The notes below the pieces were generated by a model, which saw only the letters and a list, made by a program, of their open reading frames with translations, did not search any database and was not told the DNA's origin. Shown piece by piece: positions 49,401 through 60,960 of a stretch of 64,000 bases of DNA. The stretch covers positions 32,941,722 to 33,005,721 of the forward strand of contig CM050654.1 in the NCBI GenBank assembly GCA_027574665.1. The letters are read 5' to 3'. This stretch comes from Rhynochetos jubatus (lineage: Eukaryota > Chordata > Aves > Eurypygiformes > Rhynochetidae). A program made the translations under genes and the position numbers. Position 1 is the first letter of the stretch, and each line of letters starts with the position of its first letter.

Positions 49401-52400
49401 ATTGTGACTACAAGCATCACACGATTTCTTCCCCCAAAACCAGAAAAGAACAAGAAGAGTGAGTGATCCAAGCTGTGTTCTATGTAGGTTGTTACGAGCA
49501 GGGACATGGTCTCGCTGAGCAGTGTCACAGAGACCCATAAACAGGCGAAATTCAGCGGTTCACTCACCAAGCAAACCCACGGAATGGCCTGGCCTCGAGA
49601 GGAAACCCATTTTTCCTCCCATTTTGTCACTAATTACTGCGTGTGAGGAACGGCTAGGCTGGTTTTTCCTTCACGGAACAGCAGCAGAGCTAACTGGGAG
49701 AGGCTGCTCCGGTTGTGTGTAATCTTTCAGGCACGGCTTTTGCACAACCAAAATATCATTGACCGTGGCTGCCTTATTTCTTAAAATCAGGGGCAGAGGA
49801 TCCTTGTTCTGGCTTTAATCAATCAGCACGTGAAGAAGAGGAAGGCAGAATCAGACTCGGATGTGGTTAGCAAGGTTGGGGTTCCGCTCCACACCCCATC
49901 TTACCCAGATTTCCTCCTTCTCTCTCCAGCTGTTCTATTATACACCAATAGTATTGTGAACAACTGCTACACAAAAGATGCTAAAAACGCCCTATGTGAG
50001 AACCTACATAGTAGCCAAAATGTAAAGGAGAACATATTTCAGGCACATAGCGTGTTTACCCAGAGCATCCCTCCTGGCAGCAGCTTCGGACCCCGTGATG
50101 GCTGCCCTGATTTTCCCATCTCCTACCATCATGTTCCCACTTTCCCAGTGACGTTCACAGCACCCTTGCCTTTGGCCATCAAATGAGGGCAATACGTTAT
50201 GATCACCATGTCTTTAAAATATATTTATAAGCTTTCATTTGGCTTTAAATTGGCCCACATCCACCCCTCCTTGCCAAGCACACAGACAGGTAAGCTCCGC
50301 TAACAGACCACAGACAAGGGCTGCCTGTTGCGCCTACACCTATATTCTCAACGTATTACCACTGCACAGGCATAAAACCCCCACTTACGGCTTTTTAGAA
50401 GCACGCTTGTCACTGCAGGAAAAGAAAAGGCAGCTTTTTCAGCTGCATTTTTCTTCAGTGGAACCATAAGAGAACTGATCAGCAGATTGAAGAAAGTTTT
50501 GGCCAGAACTACACTCTTCTTGCCCTCCAGACATGTTAGTTCCTCCTCTGATGATCACTTGACATTCTAATTGAAAATATATTATAATTGCACTGTATGG
50601 TAATGCATCCCAACGTCATCACAATTTTCCTGGGAACATTTGAAACAAAAGCAACTAGTTCAAGAATCCCACTTTTGTGTTTTATTTCCCCCTGCTTGAG
50701 GACAACTGGTCCCAACAGAGACATAGCTTCACGCATGCCAGACCTTTCATATCCATCACAGGCGGTTGGTAGGACGTTCCTCCTCCTAGAACTTCTCCAA
50801 CACCCGAGAGAGGCCAGTGTCCCTACTGCATGTTTCCGGAGCCCCCCAGGATCTGGTCCCTGAGCACAGGGCAGTAAACTCAGATTTGGTTCCCCCACGC
50901 GTTTGCTTTTTTCTCTTTAAACAAGGTGTTGCACTCGCAGTACCAGAGGCTGTCGTAAGGTGGCACTGACAAAACGCTTAATAGCATGGAAAGGCTAACA
51001 GCTTAACCACATGTGCTAAGGGTTTACAGTTCAAGCTGTCTTCAGTCTACATTTACAGTTCCTACTAATTATATCTCGCATTCAGGTTCACTGCTCTCAG
51101 TCTCCTTCCCAATTCTAATTTAGTGGCTCAAAATGATCCAAATCCCACCCTGGTGCTCGGAAGGGTGGCAGAGGGAGAGCACTGAGGTCTCGCAGCAGTT
51201 GCCCTCCTGCAGCCTGCCCGAGCCCTGTCACTTGCTGTGATTTCTAGGTGCAGAGAAAGACATGAGGAAGAGCTGCAGATCTGGAGGAGGAAAGCGTAAA
51301 TAAGATAGCACACATTTATCGACGTTTAGCAAATCGAATCCTTGTAGGCCCCGTTATGGCTACAAGCTGAAATGGATCGTTATTTTATTCTGTGATTCTA
51401 TTATTATAACTCATGATGAAGCAAATTTGCCAAATTTGCAGTAACCTATCATTCTGTTAGTTTTAGGAAACTGATCAAAACCATATACCACTCTTGCCAA
51501 TTTTTTCCAAAGCTTATAGTCTGGCTGTACACGATTAGCATCTCTTCAGATCAGTATCATTTCTTCAGAGCAGCAAGATCTATCCATGTGTCAAGAGTAA
51601 ATCTCTCTAATCCAGCACTTTTCATCACTTGTGAGCTTTTTATTTTTTAATAGGAACGTTGATACAAGTTTTCTACCACTCCCTTGTCAGTTGGACAGGG
51701 TTTGGTTTTTTTACTGACCTAGAAAGTGTCTTTGGACAAGATCAAGTTGAACGTAATTTTAAATCTATGTCCTCCTCTGGTAGTTGGTCTACAGAAGACA
51801 AGCAATTACTGCTGTCTGGTAAGGGAACTGCATCCTCTGCATGCATGCGGAGGAGTGACATCAGTCCTGGGAAAGGAAAAAAAGAAGCCTGCCTTTATCT
51901 CACAAGGAGTGTCATTTTTCATGTGAGAAAATAGCTAATGAGGAAAAAACTGAGAAAGTAAGATTTCCAATAGCGCTTCACATCTGCATTTGTTAATTGT
52001 GCAATCAGTGGTGCTTAGGGTTAGATTCTTTCCCAAGGACAACTGATACTTAGGTTTGCTAACAATCTGGGAAACATTTTATGTTTTCTGGGCTCTTCTA
52101 GATAATCAACATGAAAGAACTTCCTATGCTTACTGAGAATGAAAGATACCTGCCTACTAAAACTGCAGGTTTCACACAGAACCGAGAAAGGAAATATGAT
52201 AAAAAGAAGAGCCTTGCTGCTACAACATACTGAGCACGTGGCTGTATTCTCCTGATTGTAGGAGAAAATGGCCAGTAAGGTCAGGTAAATGTTAGACAAA
52301 TTATTTCACCCACCTGAGTATTTTTACTGTAGCCACCACTTGAGAGAACACACGGACTTTGGAGCTGTACAGATACCACCAAGATATCAGGCCTGTGGCT

Positions 52401-53737
52401 TTGCTCTAACTTATCATGCGTATGAAACTGCTCGGTTTGACATGCAGGATCTCTGGTGCTTGCTTTCAGTGGTTATTCATCATTCCTTCTGTAGTCTTAG
52501 TGAGTCAAAACCTTTTAATTTGGGCTTTTCAGTCACTGCCAGTCATCTCCCTATTTCCTTACTCTTCTCTATCAATCCCTACACATTGTATTCTGCTGTA
52601 ATGCTGAAAGCACTGGACTCACAGACGGCAGCACCGCACTTTGCCTACAGTTTCCCTCCCCATCCACAACCCATTCGCATCCTTCGCACTCACATTTGGC
52701 ACCGTTTCCAGTTGCACTCAGTGTGACTTTGCACTGAGTCACGCTCTGGGCTCCGGCATTACGTCACCCCAACATGATCCAGACGTGGAAATGTAAACTG
52801 GGACAGCAGCAAAGGCTCGATCTGGCTAGAAGCTGGGACTGTAATCCCAATAGCTTCCCCCCTTTGAGGCACCCTCTGAGAAAAGGACCGTGCCCTGGCA
52901 GCCCAGTGAGCTGAAGGACCTTGTGTCTGCCTCCGGAGCAGCTTCTTTGGGGTCGCTGCCTGTGTATGGATATTTCTTCTGTAATGCTTCTGTGTGGGGA
53001 GAGGTTTGCCACAGCCTGAAGCTGTCATCCTTGTCATGTAAAAGTAACTGGAGCAACACTGCTCTGCAGTCATTGCACGAGAACCGAGCCCACGGCAAAC
53101 CCATCCCTCCCCACACCATCATATTGCAGTCTGCACGCCCACATTGCCGTTCATCCTTTAGACCCTGGCAGCCTGCGGTTCTGCCCACCACCCACTTCCC
53201 AACTGGGAACAGTTAAAGCACTTACACCCGGTCTCACCAGGGACTTCCCAGTGTCTGCACAGACCTAAGCCTGTCCCAGAGAGGCAGCTCACCAGCAGCA
53301 GCAGGAGATAACGGTGTTATGATCTGAGTCTGAGGCATTTCTGTAGCCTCAGCACCAATGAGCACTCCGGCTCAATCCCTTTGCCCTCAATTGCACAGCT
53401 GCGTCTCTAGAAGCAGGCATGGCGTTAATCCAGCCATCGGCTGGAGCTGCTGCTGCTGCCAGCTGGATGTCCATCCTGGGTCTTCCCTGAGCGCCAGCCC
53501 TCTGCTTGCTCAAGTCACACAGGGATGCCCCCCTGCCTTTTCCTCTCCAACTCATGGCCTCACTGCCTGCTTCAGCAGAGTGCAAGCTGTTCTAGCACAA
53601 AGGGTGATGGCTGGAGCCCATCATCACCTCGATCTGGTCCTTCTGTACCATGGCAAGGCTCGCCTTCTACCGTGCCTCAACAGCCCCCAGCTGACTCCAC
53701 TCTCTGAGCTTAAGGGGATCTTTTCCCCCATGTTCAA
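49401..53737. other. Intergenic, no gene recognised
   Basis: Left part of the gap between the divergent OSBPL11 and GPD1-like promoters. Open frames here are short and show no family resemblance. No recognised transposon. Confidence 0.6.
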
Positions 53738-54540
53738 AGAATCACAGAATGGTTTGGGTTGGAAGGGACCTTAAAGATCATCTAGTTCCAACCCCCTGCC
53801 ATGGGCAGGGACACCCTCCACTAGACCAGGTTGCTCCAAGCCTCATCCAGACTGGCCTTGGACACTTCCAGGGATGGGGCATCCACAGCTGCTCTGGACA
53901 ACCTGTCCCAGTGCCCCCCCACCCTCTCTGGGAAGAATTTCTTCCTGATATCTAATCTAAATCTCCCTGCTTTCAATTTAAACCCATTACCCCTTGTCCT
54001 GTCACTACAGGCCCTTGTAGCCCAGCTTCCTTGCAGGCCCCTTCGGGCACAGGAAGGTGCTATAAGGTCTCCCTGGAGCCTTCTCTTCTCCAGGCTGAAC
54101 AATTCCAACTCTCTCAGCCTGTCCCCATAGCAGAGGTGCTCCAGCACTCTGGGCATCTTCGTGGCCTCCTCTGGACTCACTCCAACTAGTCTATATCTTT
54201 CTTATGCTGGGGGCTCCACAGCTGGACGCAGAACTGCAGGTGGGGTCTCACAAGAGCAGAGTAGAGGGGGAGAATCCCCTCCCTCGCCCTGCTGGCCGTG
54301 CTGCTCTGGATCCAGCCCAGGATCTGGTTGGCTTTCTGGGCTGCCAGCGCACACTGCTGGCTCATGGCCGGCTCTTCGTCCACCCCAAGTCCTTCTCCTC
54401 AGGGCTGCTTTCTATCCACTCTCCACCCAGCCTGTTCTTGTGCTTGGGATTGCCCCAACCCATGTGCAGGACCTTGCGCTTGGCCTTGTTGAACTTCATG
54501 AGGCTGGCAGTGGCCCACCTCTCCAGCCTGTCCAGGTCCC
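53738..54540 (-). mobile_element. CR1 LINE, about 0.8 kb
   Basis: 5'-truncated CR1 in - orientation with a well-kept 3' end: on +, AATCACAGAATGGTTTGGGT and CCCCTGCCATGGGCAGGGAC at the left. The ORF2 C-terminus ([36 protein letters not shown]) is readable on the - strand further right. It is interrupted and non-autonomous. Confidence 0.95.
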
Positions 54541-57189
54541 CAACAGAGAGCGAAACAGGCACTTCCTCCAAAGAGCCCCCTACTCCAGCCCTTTTTGTGA
54601 GGAATTAAAACCCACACAATTGTCTACACGGGGCCTGACCCCTCCTTCAGTACACGCAGCCACACGTGAGTCCCTCACTGAGAACTCAGCCCCGAAGCAC
54701 TGTGGGACCACCCGCTCTGCATGAGGAGAACGAGCAGGTACTGAACGAGCAGGGCTGGGTCACCTCCCAGGCACGCAGGGACTTGATGGAGGGAGAGACA
54801 AGGCGGCCCAGGAGGGCACATCCCCTTACCACCAGCCTGGGCAGGCGCCAGGGGAGCATGCACTGTGGTTGCGGTTGAGGGGCTCCCCAGCTTTTTCTTC
54901 CACCTCATGGCCACCTCCAGCCTTCCTCTGAAGGATTTTCCTGCCCTACCCTATGGCACAACATGGCGTTTCTGCCTTCAACTGTTCCGCAGCTCGCTGT
55001 TAGGACTCCATGATTCTCAATTACCTGAAAAGTGAATGTGTTTTTATTAATGTCTCAACTAACCTTAACAGCTGCTGAGTGAATTCAGCTCTTCAGTCAC
55101 TAGCCCCTTCCCTTAGAAGCTTTCCTGTGCCATGCTTTACGCCTACTCTTCTTTTTTTTCCCCCAGGGTTTCTATGGCAACGTGAGTATCTCTCCATCTG
55201 CTGTAGATCTCCATTATCGTGTTTAGCTGCTTGGTATCTCAGTCAAATGCCATTACCAGGTGTATCCTGATAACAAGAGCAGTCTGGAAACCAAGTCAAA
55301 GCACTTGGTAATTTTTGTAGGCAAACCTGTCCTTCATAATTTGACTGCTCTGTTGCTATATAAGCTCTGCTTGTGAGATACTGACATTGAGCTCTTCTCG
55401 GTACCAGATCTCCTACCTGCATCTGCACATTCCAACCAATTCAGCAACCGCTTCATAATTTCCAAATTACATCTTTCTGTCTCATTGCAGCCTGTACTGC
55501 CTACACAGTAGGTATATTTGGATTCTGCAAAGTCTTTGTAGGTCTGTTGCCTGGGGTTTGACATCTATTTTATAGAAAATTAACTCCAAGTTACCAGTAC
55601 TGTTTTTCTTCCAGCAAATGCATTTTTCAGTTCTGCTATAGTCCCGTTGCTTCTCCTGAAAACCTTCTCCGTTGGATTACGGAAAGCCCTACAGAGTACA
55701 GATGGTTTACAATTGGCCTCTCAGTCTGTTCGGCTTGAATTCCTTAAATTACTTGGAATTATGCAGATTTCTATAGGGCTAAAATCCAGTCTCATTTTCT
55801 GTTAAATACCTTTTGAAGAACTAATTTAAGTGGGGAGGGGGAAATAGTTCTTCCTATATAATCCAACCAGAACCTGCAGCAGAGAACTCAGCTAAATAAA
55901 AGGAGTGGAGTAAAATCTTCACTGTTGATTTGTTTTCTCGATCCCATGAGTCAGTAAAAGCAAACTGCAAGAAGTCCATGTGGAAGCTGTAAAGTTGTAA
56001 GTAATTTGGACTTAAGGACATAAACTGACATTATTTATTTGTACCTAACATCCTGGCAGAGCTGCTTAGAGATACGACATGCTACCTCAGTATAAATGGT
56101 TATTATTTGCTACCTATAATTGAAAATAATTAAGCATACAATAATTTAGTATTTATATATATATATATTTAAAACCATGCAAATCTTCTGTTTAGAATAT
56201 AATTCAGGGAAAGCTTATGTGCAAAAATTATCCAATGGAAAGCAAACAGGCTCAAGGTATATGAGTAATTTTGCTGCTAATACCACCCACCAGGCTGTCT
56301 AGTGTAAGGTGAGGGTCACGTGAGGTGCTTGCAGTTTGGGTAGAGTTGAAGGGATAGGTTTGTAACCGAGGAAGGTTTCTGTGGACACTCGCAACAGGCA
56401 GGCTCCTCCCGCACACTTGGAAACCCTTGTTCTAAACTCCAGACCTACCCCAACCTTAACTCTACTCGTGGCCCCGCAGGTGAGCAAATTAAATGTTGGA
56501 GTCCTGCTGACGTCAGCCCACAAGGTTTGGCAAAAAAAAAGCTCGATTTTCACCTCCTCTTTCACCAAAACCTGAAGCCTGTGATGGTAGCAATGCCAAG
56601 GAGTGAAGCTGTCTGGTCACCACCCTAGGGAACCCAAAATTCATATTCTGCTTTGCGTCCAAGTAGTCACAAGACTGAAGAGGCTCCCTGAATCTTACTT
56701 CTCTCCAAAGAGATCAGACAACATAAGGCAGAATATTACCTGTAGCTTCATACGCCCACACAGGATGTGAACTGTGATGCAGATAGTGCAAGCCTACAGG
56801 AAAAAAAAGAGAGAAGGGAGTGATATGAAAACTATCCCTCAAACATCCCAAATTAAAGGTACAGCTCAAAATCAAAACAAATCAGACCTGCACAGAGAAG
56901 GAAAATAAGAACAAAAGGAGTTTAGCTGCATGATTACAAAGAAAACAAAGGAAAGCATCACCAACAATAACAGCAGGGGAGATACCTAAGAGGTGAAGGA
57001 ATACGTTGCTTCAATTTCCATAAGGAAGAAAATGTAACCCCAGGGAGCAGAGGCAGCACACTTAATGGCCTAAAGGGCATCGATATGGAAATTACTGCAT
57101 GCAACACCACCACAACAATCAAGAGCTTTTACCCATTTCTCCTGAAGACTGAATAATCTCCATCACTGAAATCTATAGGCTTTTTAGCA
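54541..57189. other. Intergenic, no gene recognised
   Basis: AT-rich towards the right. It holds an (AT)n run at about 56153-56169. The open frames are short and look random. Confidence 0.6.
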
Positions 57190-58250
57190 CAAAATCCATA
57201 GGCATTTTAGAGCAAATGTTAGCCATGAGGAACAAAAGAGATGGAGGGAAGCAGAAAATGGGTTAAAGTGCAAGTCAGGCATGTTATAGGTAGGCTAACC
57301 CGATATCTTTCTTTGATAATTGCATTTGCAGACAAAGGAAAACTAATAAATCTTATCAGCCTGGACTTTGGTAAAGTATTTGATTTGGTATTACTTGGAA
57401 AATCATTAGTTAAACTCAAGAAGATGAGGATTAGCATAAGCACTATAAAATGCAGAAGGAATCTAGTACTGGGGGTGAAAAGTGTCGATGAGGCTGATAG
57501 CAAAATATGGGACTGGAGGACCTGGTCTTGCTGAATAATTTCATTAGCTTGGCACAAAAAATCAAGTAGGGTAATGAATTTTGTTAATGACAAAGTTGGG
57601 AGATGTTTTCGATAGAGAGGAAATCCTACAGGAAGAATTATATGATTGTTATGCCCTAGTAACAGAGAGGGGATGAAATGCAACAGTGTAAAATGCAGGG
57701 ACATGCACTGAGAGTTTGATGAAATTTCTGCTACAAATTAAAATTTATCCGCTATGAACAACAGAAGAGGAAGAGCCACATGCCTGATGTATTTATTAAA
57801 AAGGTAAATGCAGCCTTAGACGTAGCAAGCCACGTATTTCCAGGAACAATAAGTAAATATATACAAGGCACAGGGTAAAATTCAGCTGAGATTTTAAGGC
57901 ATCATTCAGGTTACCAGTGTTCAGCAAGCCTGAATTCCTGCTGGAACGGGTACAGAGAAGTGCCACCTGGATAATCAGGGGAAAAGAGGAGATAAGAGAG
58001 CATGTCTTGCTGAGCTTGGCAAAATGAACAGTGAGAAGGGATATGATTCCTCTTTGTAAATACACTCAGGGCTTAAGGCAGGCAGAGGGGGAGAATAAGC
58101 ACCAGGGGAGAAGAATCATTCACGTCTAAAGACTTGTGCTAGAGCAGATGTGCATGTTAGATATGAAATGGGGAGAAGGGCTCTCGCTGTGAGAGGTGTA
58201 ATGGTCTCAAAGAGCTTCCTGGAGAAGAGGGGGCAAAAAAACTAACCAGT
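57190..58250 (+). mobile_element. Ancient LINE (CR1/L3-like) remnant
   Basis: Very diverged LINE in + orientation. A translated stretch INLISLDFGKVFDLV matches the reverse-transcriptase motif A form (LDF-K-FD). Further right, non-coding text such as GGGTACAGAGAAGTGCCACC TGGATAATCAGGGGA and AGTGAGAAGGGATATGATTC resembles the 3' part of old CR1/L3 elements. It is broken by many stops and indels, so both boundaries are approximate. Confidence 0.65.
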
Positions 58251-60480
58251 TTTAAGATGGATCATGATAAGGCTGTGAGTTGGCAGCAAGAAGTGGGCAG
58301 AGAGTGTCCTTCCAGGCCCAGCTCCAGCTCGCCCGGGGAAGCAGAACAGAGAACTGGCCCCATCCCACACTCACCTGGTTTACCCTACGCACCCAGTAGT
58401 GTAGGCTGCCCACACATCAACCAGTGGGCAACGAAGCAAAGCACACAAGGGTTACATCTATACCTTAGGGCAGAGCGTACTGCCCCGTACCATGCCCTCA
58501 GCTCCCTCTCTACAGAGCCCCCAGCCCAACCCCCTGCCTGGCACCTGCCAAGGCCGCCGTCTCTCAGTCACGTTTTTCGGGGTGTTCAAAGACCGCATTG
58601 TCACCTTAGAAAGAGCCACACCTGGCTTAGAAAAATACCACCCGTCAGCTGCTCTGGCTTTGCAGCACTGACAGTGTGGTTTTTTCCGTTTGCCACAGCT
58701 GCTAGGCAGAGGAAAACTGTTCGGCTGTGTAATCTCCAGCTGCTGACACGTGCATGACCCAGTAGGTGCAGAAGATCAGGTGAGCTTGGGGTGGGGGTTG
58801 CCTTGAGAGGGTTGTGTTTATCCTCGCTATAAAGCAGACTGAGTTTTTATGTCTGTTATGTAGTAATGACTCACACTTGAGAGGTACTGCTCCTGGGCTT
58901 ATGTGAAAAACAAACATGGTGCCTTTGTGGGAAAGAGCAGATCCTTCTCCTTACCTGATAAAGCAACAGTCATCAGCACCCGCTGGTGGGACTCTGGGGC
59001 TCTGGAATCTGCCACAGGACCCATTCTGTGTCCTTGCAGAACACTGCCACGGAGACAGACTTGAATCTGAACCTGCCATGTAAAACTGCCTGCAGACTGC
59101 CTGGGACAGCCTTTGTGCATCAACGCTCTCCTATCCATCTCTGCAGAGCAGCGACTGCACAGATCCGGAGGACAGTTCTGCAGCAGCAGAAGTTATGTAC
59201 CTCCAGGACCAATTAGTGTCAGGGATGTATAAGTTAATGCAAGTACTCGCAGCCCCAAGCTGCGGCCTCTGCTCTTCACAAGTGCTGCTGCATCCACCTG
59301 CCTGCCCGTCCCCTGCCCATCTCACCCCTGCCAGCTTCTGTGCCCGGTCGGTACAAACTGAATGTGAAAGGCACATAAACCCATCAGGCCAGAGGCCACC
59401 AAACTGATACAGTTCCCCTCTATAATTAAAAGCTTCCACATTAATTCAGGTGAAAGCATAAATGTGTGTATACCAGGGACATCTGCCGTTGCACGCATTA
59501 GTTGCAGAAGCCAGTGCTTCAGTGAGCGTGTCCTCCTCCCCTTTGGGCCTGGGGCTCACCAGGACAGAAGAGCTTGCAACAAGGGGCTGGACAGGGCAGG
59601 AAGGGTGATGGCTTCTCCTCACCTCTTCTTCACAGGAAAGGGAGTAAGTTAAAGGAAGAAGAGAGCTGAGGCACAGAGGAGCTATACAGCCAGGGAAAGA
59701 ACAAATCATGGAGAACGAGCAGGAGACTGGAGAAAATGCAGCTGGAACTGGAGAAAGGCTCCTGCGCTTTGGCTGGACTCAAACTGTGCATGTGGGTACT
59801 GTCTGCCCTTGCAGAGCTCCCCTTCAGCCTCCACACATGCCCAGGGTCCCGGCTCCACCTTCCTTTCCAGGAACCTGTCCCGGTCATTTTCCCAAGGTAT
59901 TATTTTGCAGGATTTTGTTTGCTACGTCCCCAAACGCTCTCACTCCCATCAGGACACACCAAACAGCTGAGCCAATGAAGCCGAGCAGCAGAGCTGAGCA
60001 TATGTGTACCTCCAAACCCACCCACGGGCATCTGAAATGCTGGCAGCCAGCCTCCCTCTGAATCACAGGGTCAGGCCTCCTGGTCAGACGGAGTCAGAAG
60101 CCCATCGAGCCAGGCCCCGGTGCGAGGCCAGCAGATGTGGTCACCGCTGAGCCTACAGCCCCTCGGCGGGAGGGCACCCTGGGTACAGAGGGACGAGGGG
60201 AAGCAGGGCAGCAAGTGCAGAGAAGGTGGCAAAGGCAGCTCTCTGGCTCAGAAACCAGAGAGAAGGCTGCTCTGAAGAGGAGACAGGGTGTAGGTGAGGG
60301 CTGAGAGGTGAAATTCGGTAATTTGTAGGATGTCATGGACGATTAGACCATGTAGAGGAAAAGAATGACACTTCCCTTGCAGAGAACTTTGGTTAGAACT
60401 GTGGTATAGGCCACCGCTGATGGTTTATCAGCTGAATTTGGCTCTGCAAGTGCACCCATAACCTGTCCCTGGCGGTCCCC
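58251..60480. other. Intergenic, no gene recognised
   Basis: Moderately GC-rich sequence upstream of the GPD1-like CpG island. No repeat or coding exon could be supported. Confidence 0.55.
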
Positions 60481-60804
60481 TCACCCACCGGCAGAATTCA
60501 AGCGTTATCACCTGCCTGCCGGCACAGGCGGCACCTCGAGATGCTTCTCACCGCCCCTAAGGGCCCAGTTTATGTCCCTCCCAAGGGATACGAGGGCCAG
60601 CTTATATCCCTCCCCAGCTCTGCCACCTTCCCGGTCCAGACGCGCTCCTGGGGCAACCCTCGGGGCAAGGACCGAGCCGGGCAGGACAGTCACCGGCGCT
60701 GCAGGCGGAGCCGGGGGCCCGGCACTGCCCCCGGGGCCGCCGCCCGCTCACGCCCGTCCCTCCCGCAGGCGCCGGGGGCCGGGCCGGGAGGGGCGGTGCT
60801 GGCA

Positions 60805-60903
60805 GCCGGGCCGGGCCGGGCCGGGCCGAGTCGAGCCGAGCCCAACCGAGCCGAACCGCGCCGAACAGAGCCCGGGCGAGCCGATCCCAGGCGAGCCGGG
60901 CGG
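60805..60903 (+). repeat. CCGGG / GAGCC pentanucleotide array
   Basis: About 20 units of a degenerate five-base repeat. It starts as perfect CCGGG copies (60806-60827) and grades into CGAGC/CGAAC variants up to 17 bases before the ATG. The first part could form a G-quadruplex. Confidence 0.85.
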
Positions 60904-60919
60904 GAGGGCAGCCCGCAGC

Positions 60920-60960
60920 ATGTCGCCGCTCCGCGTCTGCATCGTCGGTTCTGGGAACTG
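60920..60960 (+). CDS. Glycerol-3-phosphate dehydrogenase (NAD+), GPD1/GPD1L family, exon 1 only
   Basis: Thirteen codons plus two bases: MSPLRVCIVGSGN and a split Trp (TG|G), then donor GTGAGT at 60961. VCIVGSGNW(G) is the start of the Rossmann fold with the GxGxxG NAD-binding loop of cytosolic glycerol-3-phosphate dehydrogenases. These interconvert dihydroxyacetone phosphate and glycerol 3-phosphate. The exon 1 break inside this Trp codon is the same in human GPD1 and GPD1L, as I recall. The start has A at -3. Adjacent, divergent placement to an OSBPL10/11 gene mirrors GPD1L beside OSBPL10. The copy beside OSBPL11 is likely the extra avian gene called GPD1L2. Only exon 1 is visible, so the choice among GPD1, GPD1L and GPD1L2 rests on context. 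Exon 2 was searched for up to 64000 and not found. Confidence 0.82.

Noticed and set aside
48681..49466. Long + strand open frames (up to 261 codons) across the OSBPL11 CpG island
   Set aside because: Pro/Ala/Arg-rich low-complexity translations antisense to exon 1. They result from the scarcity of stop codons in GC-rich sequence.
57219..57704. 161-codon - strand frame
   Set aside because: Antisense shadow of the old LINE remnant. Leu/Ser/Phe-rich with no family resemblance.
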